DNA from: Streptomyces sp. ISL-96
GTDB lineage: Bacteria > Actinomycetota > Actinomycetes > Streptomycetales > Streptomycetaceae
Assembly: GCF_018614035.1 (NCBI RefSeq)
Contig: NZ_JAGGPA010000090.1
Coordinates: 1 to 32,093, forward strand
Reading direction: 5' to 3'
DNA length: 32,093 bases
The translations under genes were made by a program, and so were the position numbers. Below the pieces are notes generated by a model. It saw only the letters and a list, made by a program, of their open reading frames with translations. It did no database searches and had not been told where the DNA came from. The first letter of the stretch is position 1; each line of letters opens with the position of its first letter. This document shows positions 1 to 7,546 of this stretch, one piece after another.

Positions 1-99
1 CCGCGGAGGGCCTGGTGCATCAGCCGGTGCCGCCGAATAGGCCACCGTTCCCGTTTGCGCTGTCGGACGCCGGGGCCGTTGTCTCTCTGCCCCCGCGGG

Positions 100-528
100 C
101 TACTCCGCCGATTGGCGAGGAGTCCGGGCGATGAGGGCGTTGATGGTCTTGCCGGGGCCGGGGCCGGGTGTGATGGTCACGGTGTCGGTCAGGCGGCGGA
201 CCATGTGCCAGCCGAAGCCTCCACTGCCGCCGTTGAGGTCGGGGGTGACCTCGCGTGGGGGCGAGGGGTTGGGGTCGGTGACTGCGGCGCTCACCGTGTC
301 GGGGCTGGCGGACAGTTCGAGGGTGTAGTGGCCGCCGCCGTGGCGTAGGGCGTTGGTGACGAGTTCGGACACGACCAGGACGAGGGTGTCCGCCACGTCT
401 GTTCGGAGTGCCGGGCTGAGGCTGTTGGTGAATGCGCGGGCGATCTCGCGGGTCCGACGGATGTCAGCTGTGCTGTCGCCCGTCGTTCGGTGTGAGGCAA
501 CCGTGTTGGTGATCTTTGTGTCGTTCAT
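100..528 (-). CDS. ATP-binding protein, anti-sigma factor (RsbW/HATPase_c_2) family
   Basis: 142 aa from an ATG preceded by an AGGTGGGG-like ribosome site; the open frame runs further upstream but that part has no family resemblance. GHKL/HATPase features are visible: the N-box ELVTNALRHG (residues 55-64), an acidic TDPNPSPP stretch (about 84-91) at the G1 position, and GGSGGFGWHMVRRLTD (100-115) as the G2-like loop. Streptomyces encode dozens of such short stand-alone ATPases. They act in the cytoplasm as serine kinases or anti-sigma factors on STAS or sigma partners, often beside XRE/DUF397 genes. No partner gene is visible here, so the target is unknown. The family call is firm; the specific role is inferred only at family level. 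Confidence 0.88.
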   Translation of the reverse strand: MNDTKITNTVASHRTTGDSTADIRRTREIARAFTNSLSPALRTDVADTLVLVVSELVTNALRHGGGHYTLELSASPDTVSAAVTDPNPSPPREVTPDLNGGSGGFGWHMVRRLTDTVTITPGPGPGKTINALIARTPRQSAE

Positions 529-755
529 GCACGTACACCCCACCTGGATTGGTTGTACCGCTTTGCAGAACGGGTAGCGTGCCCGCTCGAGCAGCTTCCA
601 CACGGGGACGGCGGAATCCTGTTGTCTCCAACGGAAAGAAATCTGCCGTGGCGGTAGTAGACATTGCCGTTTGATCGGGTAGGGTTTTGTTCGTAGCCAG
701 GACGGCAAGTGAGGCGCGGCAGGGATGAACTGCCGCGTATGCAGGTTCAAGCGAG

Positions 756-923
756 TTGTGGCACGGCAGCGGAACCTGAGGGCCGGATGCGCCAGGGTCC
801 TCGGGTTGGCTGCCGGGCCGGACGGCCCACAGGGGCGGATTGTGGCACGGCGGTGGAGTGGCAGGGCCGGACGCATGCAGGGGTCTTGTCGCTGATTGCC
901 GGGCCGGTGGCCCACAAGGGGCC
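756..923. repeat. degenerate 84-bp tandem duplication
   Basis: Two head-to-tail units (756-839 and 840-923) align without gaps at roughly three-quarters identity by eye. Both begin TTGTGGCACGGC. Both contain AGGGCCGGA followed by CGC or CGCATGCAGG-like text, and both end with TGCCGGGCCGG then GGCCCACA. The period is a multiple of three, so a coding origin is possible, but no frame is recognisable. A third, weaker partial unit may precede it. Confidence 0.6.
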
Positions 924-988
924 GCGAGCAGTCCCGCAGTTCCAGCAGTACGACAGATTGATCGCAAGGAAAGAAGGAGGTAGACGCC

Positions 989-1141
989 ATCAGGATCGCC
1001 CGGGCGAGGAAGAGTCCGCTCGGGTACCGAAGGCCCCGGAAGGTAGGTGGTCCCCGGTCACGCATTCGCGATCCCCGCGTTCCCGTCGATTCCCCTGGCG
1101 GAGATGTGGAAACAGGTACCCGGCACAGAAGTAGCCGGTAG
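989..1141 (+). other. SD-led 50-codon frame starting at ATC; possible relic or small peptide
   Basis: AAGGAGG (974-980) is an ideal Shine-Dalgarno element. At the correct distance (8 nt) the codon is ATC, not ATG/GTG/TTG. From there a frame of 50 codons runs to TAG, and 16 nt later comes the perfect hairpin at 1158-1189. The product would be very basic (Arg/Lys/Pro-rich N-terminal half) and matches nothing I know. ATC is a very rare start, so this may be a gene that lost its start by mutation, or the SD may be a coincidence. Confidence 0.25.
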
Positions 1142-1157
1142 ATGGTGTTGCTTTCCC

Positions 1158-1189
1158 GGGACCCTGGTGCCATGCGGCACCAGGGTCCC
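1158..1189 (+). terminator. perfect 14-bp stem hairpin, probable transcription terminator
   Basis: The left arm GGGACCCTGGTGCC (1158-1171) is exactly complementary to 1176-1189, with a four-base ATGC loop, followed by TAGTCTTTGTT. It is probably an intrinsic terminator for transcription entering from the left. It separates the 5' gap from the promoter region of the aryl-AMP ligase. Confidence 0.75.
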
Positions 1190-1653
1190 TAGTCTTTGTT
1201 GGCAGCTGTTCCTAGCCCAGCCTGTGACCCCTTTTGAGGCCGAAGGTCGACCATCACCGTGCATGCGGTTGCATCTGCGCTCAAGGCCGTCAGACCGCGA
1301 CTGAGCTGCCGGTGGAGAACATGGTGGCAGAGCGCGCGGTCCCTGAGCATCAGCCCGCGACGACGTACAGCACCTGCGTGCGCATCGCGCTCATTACGGG
1401 GGCCTAGTTGGGTTGAGCTCCGACCATTCCTGCTGGTCAGCGGCGCTCATTGGTCCTTCTTCTGATGGAATTCGGCATCCATGGGTTGTAAAGCACATTG
1501 CGTGTAGGGGGTGTTGACAGCTTGGATTGCCAAGGTCAAGACGGCGTGGTTGATCCCCGGCGCGTTGAGAAGGGGGCGATATGCGGTCGCATTGCGACAT
1601 TGACCCGGCTGAACACCGGGTGGCCTGCCCTTAACTTGTACAGAAGGAAGCGT

Positions 1654-3021
1654 ATGACATCCATGCTCGGCGGCTGCACGCCCTGGCCCGAGGAGTTCGT
1701 CGACCGCTACTGGGCGGCCGGGCACTGGCGTGGCAATACGCTGGACAACCTGCTGCGCGGCTGGGCCATGCAGTACGGACCGCGAACCGCGCTCGTGCAC
1801 GGCGGCACCCGCATCACGTACGCGGACCTGAACCGGCGCGTGGACCGCATGGCCGCCGGATTCCGGCTGCGCGGCCTCCGTCCCGGGCAGCGGGTCGTCG
1901 TCCAGCTACCGAACGTTCCCGAGTTCGTCATCACCGTGTTCGCGCTGATGCGAGTCGGCGTGGTCCCCGTGTTCTGCCTGGTCTCGCACCGCGCGTCCGA
2001 GGTGTCCCACCTCGTGCGGGTCACGCAGGCCGTCGGTTACGTCGGCCCCTCGACGTACCAGGGCTTCGACCACCCGGCGATGGCCGCGGACATCGCGGCC
2101 CAAGGGTCCTTCCTGCGGCGGGTGTTCACCCTTGACGGGCCGGGCGCCTCGTCCCCGTACGGCGGCCTTAGGACCGACCCGTCGGGCTGCCACTACTTCC
2201 CGCTGGGCTCGATCGACGCCCCGCCCGCGCCGGCGCTTGCGCAGAGCGCCGACCAGGTGGCGTTCTTCCTGCTCTCCGGCGGTACCACCGCGGCGCCCAA
2301 GCTCATTCCGCGCACCCACAACGATTACGTCTACCAGGTTCGGGCCGCCGCCGAGCTGGTGTCGCTCACCGAGAACGACGTGTACCTCGCCGCGCTGCCC
2401 GCCGATTCCAACCTCGCCTTCGGCTGCCCCGGCATCGTCGGCACCCTCTCCGTCGGCGGCACCGTGGTCCTGGTCGAGAACCCGGAACCCGCCGAATGCC
2501 TCGCGGCCATCGGTCGGGAGCGGGCCACCATTACGTCGGTGGTGCCCGCCGTCGCCCAGCTCTGGCTGGACGTACTGCCCACGGTCCAGGCCGACTTGAG
2601 CAGTCTGCGTCTCGTGCAGATCGGCGGGGGCGCGCCCTTGCACCGGGCGACCGCCGAACGGATAGGCCCCGAATTGGGCTGCCGCCTGCAGCAGGTCTTC
2701 GGCATGGCTGAGGGGCTGATCACCCTCACCCGGCTCGCCGATCCGGACGAGACCGTGCTCACCACGCAGGGCTGTCCGCTCTCGCCCGACGATGAGATCC
2801 GCATTGTCGACGTCGACGGCAAGGACGTGCCTGACGGGGAGCCCGGCGAACTCCTCGCCCGCGGTCCGTACACCCTGCGAGGCTACTACCGGGCGCCCGA
2901 CCACAACGCACGCTCCTTCACCACCGACGGCTACTTCCGCACCGGCCACGTCGCGCGGCGCACCCCGGACGGGAACCTGGTGGTGACCGGCGCGCCTCAA
3001 GGACGTTCCGCGGCGGGCTGA
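1654..3021 (+). CDS. Aryl-AMP ligase (2,3-dihydroxybenzoate/salicylate-AMP ligase type), C-terminal domain missing
   Basis: 455 aa from ATG behind GAAGGAAG; an upstream in-frame extension lacks a ribosome site. It belongs to the adenylate-forming EntE/DhbE branch: SGGTTAAPK phosphate loop (208-216), the aryl-acid ligase signature RTHNDYVYQ (220-228), FGMAEG (349-354) and GYFRTG (426-431). These enzymes activate aryl acids with ATP for siderophore or antibiotic NRPS lines. Family length is about 540 aa. Here the frame stops just after the A7 motif, so the C-terminal subdomain with the catalytic lysine is absent, and the A7 Asp that contacts ribose is replaced by His432. The pocket reads SN at 252-253 where DhbE has HN, and Cys258 where DhbE has Ser, a change seen in salicylate-type enzymes. 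It is probably inactive or a pseudogene, or it activates another benzoate-like acid with help in trans. Confidence 0.82.
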   Translation: MTSMLGGCTPWPEEFVDRYWAAGHWRGNTLDNLLRGWAMQYGPRTALVHGGTRITYADLNRRVDRMAAGFRLRGLRPGQRVVVQLPNVPEFVITVFALMRVGVVPVFCLVSHRASEVSHLVRVTQAVGYVGPSTYQGFDHPAMAADIAAQGSFLRRVFTLDGPGASSPYGGLRTDPSGCHYFPLGSIDAPPAPALAQSADQVAFFLLSGGTTAAPKLIPRTHNDYVYQVRAAAELVSLTENDVYLAALPADSNLAFGCPGIVGTLSVGGTVVLVENPEPAECLAAIGRERATITSVVPAVAQLWLDVLPTVQADLSSLRLVQIGGGAPLHRATAERIGPELGCRLQQVFGMAEGLITLTRLADPDETVLTTQGCPLSPDDEIRIVDVDGKDVPDGEPGELLARGPYTLRGYYRAPDHNARSFTTDGYFRTGHVARRTPDGNLVVTGAPQGRSAAG

Positions 3022-3366
3022 CACGAGGATCCATCCGGCCTGTGACGGGCAGGGTCAGCCGCCGGCCTTCGCGATCACCGCTGGGAAGGTCAGCGACTGC
3101 ACCCACTTCGACCATGTCCTGGTCCGCGTCCGCGTCAGCCGGTGCGGACTCTGCCCCGGCCCGGGTGCCGGGCAGGGGCAGGTCGTTGCCAAACATGAAC
3201 CCGATCTGCTGTCGCTCGGCGTCGGTGAGCCGCATCGGCCTGTTTCCCTCTCAGGGGCAGTGTCTGATCGCGCCGCTCTCATTGACCGCGCACTTGGCCG
3301 CAACCCCACCTACCCTCCTGCAGAGGCTCAATCGCGCCCTATTGGCGGTGAGTTGGGACGGCTACG
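3022..3366. other. gap after the truncated ligase; possible small minus-strand frame
   Basis: Text just past the ligase stop keeps no continuous A8-A10 homology in any frame, so the 3' end of the gene was lost rather than merely frameshifted. A minus-strand frame starts with ATG at 3235 behind GAGGGA (first residues MRLTDAERQQIGFMFGNDLP) and could be a small gene running antisense into the ligase end, or a relic. In another minus frame the text KWVQSLTFPAVIAKAGG ends at about 3055. I recognise neither. Confidence 0.3.
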
Positions 3367-4086
3367 GTGCCGCGCGTGGCTAACTCATACACCGCACTCT
3401 CGCGGCACTACGACCTCATCATGACCTCGGGCTACTACGACTACGGCGCCTACGCTCGCACCCTCGTCACTCAGCTCGGCGATCACAAGGAAATCCTGGA
3501 ACTCGGTGTCGGCACCGGACTGGTCTGCGAAAGGCTGATGGAGCTGAGCGGGGCCGGCCTGCGGATCACCGGAATCGACCACACCGAGAGCATGCTCACA
3601 CAGGCGCGCGCCAGGCTCGGGGACCGGGTGCGGCTCATCCGGCAGGACATCCTGGAGATGATGGCCCCGCGGGCCTTCGACGCCGCCTACTCCGTCGGCG
3701 GGGTCTGGTACTGCGTTCAGGACGAGGACAACACCTCGCTGTGCAGCCATCTCCTGGAGGAGGACGACGACTCCAGGGCGCTGAAGAACCTTGCCGCCGC
3801 CCTCCGGCCCGGCGCGCCGTTGCTGCTCGCCGTCCAGCAGGCTCACCGCGACTACCACCGGCCGTTACCCGGCGGATTGGAGTACGCCCAGGAAATCCGA
3901 GCGGTGGAGGACGACCGGTACCTCAAGGACTACTTTGTGCGGCAAGAGGGCGAGGTCGTGGCGCACCAGCGCTGCCAGTTCCGTGTCTATCCGCAGGACC
4001 GGGCGGACCGGCTGCTGGCACAGTGCGGCTTCCGCTTCCAGTACGCAACCGGCGACGGGCTCCTGCGCAGCTACGTCCGGCTGTAG
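3367..4086 (+). CDS. Class I SAM-dependent methyltransferase with a TTA codon
   Basis: 239 aa. GTG at 3367 has GGGA upstream; GTG at 3376 (then ANSYTALSRHYD) is an alternative start. The Rossmann SAM site is visible: motif I ELGVGTG near residues 45-51, the acidic motif II GIDHTESML, and the post-I RQDILEM. This resembles small-molecule methyltransferases of the Methyltransf_25/11 type. The C-terminal part (about 165-239) is family-variable, so the substrate cannot be named. It lies 345 nt downstream of the aryl-AMP ligase in the same direction, suggesting O- or N-methylation of an aryl-acid product (inference). Codon 3865-3867 is TTA, the only in-frame one I noticed in the window; TTA makes translation depend on the bldA tRNA in Streptomyces, typical of secondary-metabolism genes. 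Confidence 0.85.
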   Translation: MPRVANSYTALSRHYDLIMTSGYYDYGAYARTLVTQLGDHKEILELGVGTGLVCERLMELSGAGLRITGIDHTESMLTQARARLGDRVRLIRQDILEMMAPRAFDAAYSVGGVWYCVQDEDNTSLCSHLLEEDDDSRALKNLAAALRPGAPLLLAVQQAHRDYHRPLPGGLEYAQEIRAVEDDRYLKDYFVRQEGEVVAHQRCQFRVYPQDRADRLLAQCGFRFQYATGDGLLRSYVRL

Positions 4087-4323
4087 GCCGCTTGCCCAGG
4101 GCCGGTGTCGCGGGCAGCTCGTCCGCCGCGTGCAGTCCGGTGAGCGGGATGCCCGGCCTCAGCGCGGCAGGAACGGAGGATGCTCGGGTAGCCGCCGCGG
4201 TCACCCGCGCTCCAGTAGCCGCGCGGTGTATGCCGATATGCGCACATAGGGAAGGGGGCACTCGCACCTATGGTTCCGCGGTCTGTGGGGGCCTGGTTCA
4301 GCCACCGGTTCAGCGGGATTGGT
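4087..4323. other. convergent gap with three GGTTCAGC repeats
   Basis: This lies between the methyltransferase stop and the chorismate mutase stop. The octamer GGTTCAGC occurs at 4294-4301, 4307-4314 and 4321-4328, at 13-14 nt steps; the last copy overlaps the chorismate mutase 3' end. No strong terminator hairpin is obvious. Antisense frames here are Arg/Ala-rich chance frames. Confidence 0.4.
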
Positions 4324-4842
4324 TCAGCGTACCCGGCACACAGAAGGCAGCGCCCTGAGCAACCCGGTCTCGTGCAGGGGGCTCAACCGCAGCCGCCCGG
4401 CTGCCTTCCGTTCGGCCGTGACCAGACGGACCACGCAGCGAGGTCCGTCTCGCAAGGCATCCGTGGCGGACAGCTCCGCGAGCAGCCGGTGGTTGACGCT
4501 GTCGATCAACGGCCGGATCTCGGCGAGCGTCGGCCGGTGCTCGGGCGGCCGGGCGGTGCCGCTGTCCCAGGCCCGGAAGAGTTGCCGCTGGACTAGCTTG
4601 TTCGCCTCGATCTGGTCTTTGAAGACCGCCGTCGCCTCGGCCGGATCCAGCCCCATGCCGCGTGCCTTCTCGGCCATAACGTCCAGCACCTGCTTTTCCC
4701 GGGAGGGATCGTCGATGGGCGAGTCGGTCCCGTACTTGGCCGCAGCGACCTGGTCCGCGAGCAGCACGCGCTCGGCGGCCAGCCCGACCACCGGTTCCAG
4801 TTCGTTTGGTGTGAGTCTGGTCCGGCGCGCCCGGATGCGCAC
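4324..4842 (-). CDS. Chorismate mutase, gamma (AroQ, secreted-type) class, no visible signal peptide
   Basis: 172 aa if started at GTG 4842. Chorismate mutase converts chorismate to prephenate. The helical AroQ-gamma pattern is clear: AAERVLLADQVAAAKYGT (includes the active-site Arg/Lys region), IDDPSREKQVLD, FKDQIEANKLVQRQLF, RPTLAEIRPLIDSVN, and a C-terminal pair of cysteines (GPRC and ALPSVC) expected to form the disulfide known from the Mycobacterium tuberculosis enzyme. The family is normally exported, yet no frame upstream (to 5130) encodes a signal peptide. The open frame does extend to an ATG at 5079, but that stretch is Arg/Pro-rich and unlike the family. Either the 5' end has decayed or this copy is cytoplasmic. 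It may have supplied an aromatic pathway with the neighbouring ligase (inference). Confidence 0.75.
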   Translation of the reverse strand: MRIRARRTRLTPNELEPVVGLAAERVLLADQVAAAKYGTDSPIDDPSREKQVLDVMAEKARGMGLDPAEATAVFKDQIEANKLVQRQLFRAWDSGTARPPEHRPTLAEIRPLIDSVNHRLLAELSATDALRDGPRCVVRLVTAERKAAGRLRLSPLHETGLLRALPSVCRVR

Positions 4843-5169
4843 CTTCGTCAAGGTCGACGGTCCCGGCTGGCTGCCTGGCACCCGGTACGGGCTCGGCGTG
4901 GTCGGCGTGCCGCTGACCTGCGGCGGCCTGTTGTGGGGGCACGGCGGTGACACCCCCGGCCACCACTCGGCCCCGGTGCACCGATGACGTCCGCGCCCCC
5001 ACGTCGGCCCAAGGTTCCCGCAGATCTCGCAGCCGGCGTCTGCCCGGGTGTGTCCTCGTCTGCTGGGCCGCCTCTGCACGCAACCAGATCTTCCTGTTCA
5101 TCGTCTCTCCCCGGAAGGTCTTTTCGGACACGCATGCGGTAGAGCGGGCGTGGAGGGGTGGGGCATCAA
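4843..5169. other. divergent gap between chorismate mutase and PBP
   Basis: It contains the presumed lost 5' end of the chorismate mutase gene and the promoter of the PBP gene. GGAGGGG at 5152-5158 is the PBP ribosome site. No other gene is recognisable. Confidence 0.4.
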
Positions 5170-6654
5170 ATGAACAGGCCGCTGAGACGCGTGGCGATTT
5201 TCTGTGGAATCCTGATCATGGCTCTGCTGCTGCGCGTCAACTGGGTGCAGTTCGTGCAGGGGGAGAACCTCGCGCAGCACAAGGACAACCGGCGGGTGAA
5301 GATTGCCCAGTTCGCGCAGGCACGCGGGGACATCATCGTAGGGGGCCGCCCGGTGACGGGCTCGAAGCAAGTGCCGGGGCAGGACTTCAAGTACAAGCGG
5401 ACCTTCACGGACGGTCCCATGTACGCCCCCGTCACCGGCTACGCCTCCCAGGCCATGGGGATGTCCCTGCTGGAGAAGACGTACGACTCGGTGCTCAGCG
5501 GCCAGGACGACCGGTTCGCGTTCCAGCGTGCGAGGGACGTCCTCACCGGGAAGCCGCTGCGCGGCGGCTCCGTCGTCACCACCATCGACCCCAAGGCACA
5601 GAAGGCCGCGTACAAGGGGCTGACCGGCCTCGGCGCGCGCGGCGCGGTCGTCGCACTCGAACCGGATACCGGAAAGGTGCTCGCGCTGGCTTCCGCGCCA
5701 TCGTACGACCCGTCGGTGTTCGCCGGGATGACATTCAAGGAGGGCGACCGGTTCAAGGCGCTCGGCGCCGAGAAGAGCAAGCCGCTGGCAAACCGCGCAC
5801 TGCGCGAGACCTACCCACCCGGCTCAACCTTCAAGATCCTTACGGCTGCCGCCGCCCTGGAACACGGTGTGGTCACGGATATTGACGCCTCGTCCGACGC
5901 GCCGTCACCGTATCCCCTGCCACTCTCCACGAACCGGATCGGCAGCGAGGCCGGTGACGGCGTATGCGGCAATGCATCGCTGAAGACGGCCATGCAGTAC
6001 TCCTGCAACAACGTTTTCCTGGACGCCGCGTCCAAGCTGGGCCCGGACAAAATGAGGGAGACGGCGCAGAAGTTCGGCTTCAACGAGGACGTCTACTCCG
6101 AGGACTTCGGTGACCTGCTGGCGAACAAGAGCCTCTACCCGGAGCGCCTCGACAAGCCGGGAACGGCGCTGACCGGCATGGGCCAGGGAAGCCTCACGAG
6201 CACGCCGATGCAGATGGCCATGGTGACGGCCGCCATCGCCAACGGCGGCAAGCTGATGCAGCCGTACATCGTCGAGAAGCTGATCGGCCCCGACCTGTCG
6301 CCGATCGAGAAGCACGAGCCGAAGCTCAAGAGCCAGGCGATCTCCGAGGAGACCGCCGGCAGCGTGCGCGAGATGATGGAGTTCACTGCCCGCGAAGGCA
6401 GCGCCAAGGGAGCGCTGATCGACGGCATCACCGTCGGCGGAAAGACCGGAACGGCGCAGCGTGGCGTCAACGTCGACGACGAGGTGCCATACGGCTGGTT
6501 CGTCTCGTACGGCAAGAACGCGGACGGCGCCTCGGTGGCGGTGGCCGTCTTCATCGACCCGACGGACATGGACATCTCGCGCGACGACATCTCCGGCGGC
6601 AAGCTCGGCTCCCCGATCGCCAAGCAGGTCATGCAGGCGGTGCTCACCGAGTAG
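5170..6654 (+). CDS. Class B penicillin-binding protein (PbpA/PBP2-like D,D-transpeptidase)
   Basis: 494 aa; ATG 5170 is chosen because GGAGGGG ends 11 nt before it (GTG 5158 lies inside that site). It crosslinks peptidoglycan stem peptides at the outer membrane face. Residues 1-23 form an N-terminal anchor (basic NRPLRR then a hydrophobic run). A dimerisation/NTF2-like linker domain follows with the typical DNRR...RGDII motif, and then the transpeptidase domain. Catalytic motifs are intact: SxxK as S219TFK222, SxN as S278CN280, KTG at K425TG427. The length equals actinobacterial PbpA. It stands alone, without the FtsW/RodA-type partner and kinase genes that flank the housekeeping pbpA, so it is likely one of the extra paralogues common in Streptomyces. 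A role in differentiation or beta-lactam tolerance is possible but not shown. Confidence 0.93.
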   Translation: MNRPLRRVAIFCGILIMALLLRVNWVQFVQGENLAQHKDNRRVKIAQFAQARGDIIVGGRPVTGSKQVPGQDFKYKRTFTDGPMYAPVTGYASQAMGMSLLEKTYDSVLSGQDDRFAFQRARDVLTGKPLRGGSVVTTIDPKAQKAAYKGLTGLGARGAVVALEPDTGKVLALASAPSYDPSVFAGMTFKEGDRFKALGAEKSKPLANRALRETYPPGSTFKILTAAAALEHGVVTDIDASSDAPSPYPLPLSTNRIGSEAGDGVCGNASLKTAMQYSCNNVFLDAASKLGPDKMRETAQKFGFNEDVYSEDFGDLLANKSLYPERLDKPGTALTGMGQGSLTSTPMQMAMVTAAIANGGKLMQPYIVEKLIGPDLSPIEKHEPKLKSQAISEETAGSVREMMEFTAREGSAKGALIDGITVGGKTGTAQRGVNVDDEVPYGWFVSYGKNADGASVAVAVFIDPTDMDISRDDISGGKLGSPIAKQVMQAVLTE

Positions 6655-7111
6655 GTGCCGACACGTCTCGGGCGCACCCTCCCCTTGCCAGAGGCCCCCG
6701 CTCCGTAAAGGCCACTCCGGCTGATCGCCCGCTACTCGCTCAGGCCCAGTCGTATCCGAGTTGGGGGAGCAGTGCCGGCTGTTGGAATTCCACCCGCATG
6801 GGCGAACGTGTGCACGAGTGGGCGAGCAGAAACCCGTGAGACAGTCCCTGCCCGGGGCGTGGCTTTCTGCGGGAGCATGCCTCAGATCGCGAGGCCCTCC
6901 CGGCCGTGGGGAGCTCTTGGCCAACCGCTGGCTTTTGTCAGATGAATCGCGGTTCCGGCCCATAAAGCGTGAGATCAGGCCTCTCAAGGGTGTCGGCGCA
7001 TACGGGGTACCGCGCCGGGGCAGTGCTGATCACCGTGCTTGATCGCGGAGACGAGGGCGGTGCACGGCCCGGCGGCCCGGCGGCACGTACGGAACACGTA
7101 CGGAAGGGGAC
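6655..7111. other. 457-nt gap before the dehydrogenase operon
   Basis: I see no complete gene. A minus-strand frame ending with TGA at 6740-6742 codes for text like FQQPALLPQLGYDWA, which could be the 3' tail of a lost gene. From 7070 to 7110 the sequence repeats GTACGGAACACGTACGG and ends in GGAAGGGG, the ribosome site of the next gene. Confidence 0.35.
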
Positions 7112-7546
7112 GTGGTGCACGCAGTGCAGGATGACGGGAACGGCGCTGGAGACGGCATGGGCACCCTGGACGGCTTCGTAGCCCTCTCGGCCGCACTGAC
7201 CGGTTTCGACGGTGACGAACTGCGCGCGCTCGGCATGGCGCAGGAGTACCTGGCCATCGTGTTGCAGCAGTTCGGACCCGGCCACTACGCGCGTCTTGCC
7301 GCCGAGCCCGATTCCTCCGAGGCGCAGCTTCAGGAGGCGGCCAGGGCGGTGATCCATCTTTGGTACACCGGCAGTTGGCCGGGGATCCCTGGGAGGAGCG
7401 GGCCGTTCGTCGTGTCGCCACAGGCGTACGCGTCCGGCTTGGTGTGGCGTGCTGTGGGCGGCCGCGCTCCGGGGACTTCCCCGACGGGTTTCGGAAGCTG
7501 GGCCGAGCCTCCGGCCGGCGCCGTCGACCGTACGGAGGCGGGGTGA
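7112..7546 (+). CDS. FAD-dependent sugar/polyol dehydrogenase small (gamma) subunit
   Basis: 144 aa (GTG 7112 or 7115; the GGAAGGGG site favours 7115). It matches the small subunit of membrane-type sorbitol/glucose/fructose dehydrogenases (PF12318 type): FVALSAALTGFDGDELRALGMAQEYL near the N-terminus, IHLWYTGSWP in the middle and GSWAEPPAG at the end. In studied enzymes this subunit holds and exports the folded FAD subunit through Tat. A Tat signal is not evident here: the N-terminus is acidic, not twin-Arg. Its stop overlaps the start of the large subunit (TGATG), indicating translational coupling. Confidence 0.8.
   Translation: MVHAVQDDGNGAGDGMGTLDGFVALSAALTGFDGDELRALGMAQEYLAIVLQQFGPGHYARLAAEPDSSEAQLQEAARAVIHLWYTGSWPGIPGRSGPFVVSPQAYASGLVWRAVGGRAPGTSPTGFGSWAEPPAGAVDRTEAG

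Larger units (their letters stand above)
529..1653. other. 1.1 kb gap without a convincing protein gene
   Basis: No reading frame here has homology I recognise. The stretch holds the promoter side of the minus-strand ATPase gene, a degenerate 84-bp tandem duplication (756-923), an SD-led 50-codon frame lacking a normal start (989-1141), a perfect hairpin (1158-1189), and the leader of the aryl-AMP ligase gene. From about 1420 to 1520 and 1620 to 1655 the sequence is locally less GC-rich, as expected for promoter DNA of the downstream plus-strand gene. Longer plus- and minus-strand frames in the repeat are Arg/Pro-rich and look like chance frames. Confidence 0.5.

Noticed and set aside
3..134. 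Plus-strand frame from the window edge reading GLVHQPVPPNRPPFPFALS
   Set aside because: Too short, no recognisable family, and it overlaps the 3' end of the minus-strand ATPase gene; it could be the tail of a neighbouring gene but cannot be supported.
709..1134. 141-codon plus-strand frame across the tandem repeat
   Set aside because: No ribosome site, Arg/Gly/Pro-biased composition and no homology; explained by the GC-rich repeat.
1906..3024. Long minus-strand frame antisense to the aryl-AMP ligase
   Set aside because: A shadow of a high-GC gene; residues are typical of an antisense frame and the plus strand has clear enzyme motifs.
5905..6987. 360-codon minus-strand frame over the PBP gene
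   Set aside because: Antisense shadow; the plus strand carries intact SxxK, SxN and KTG motifs.
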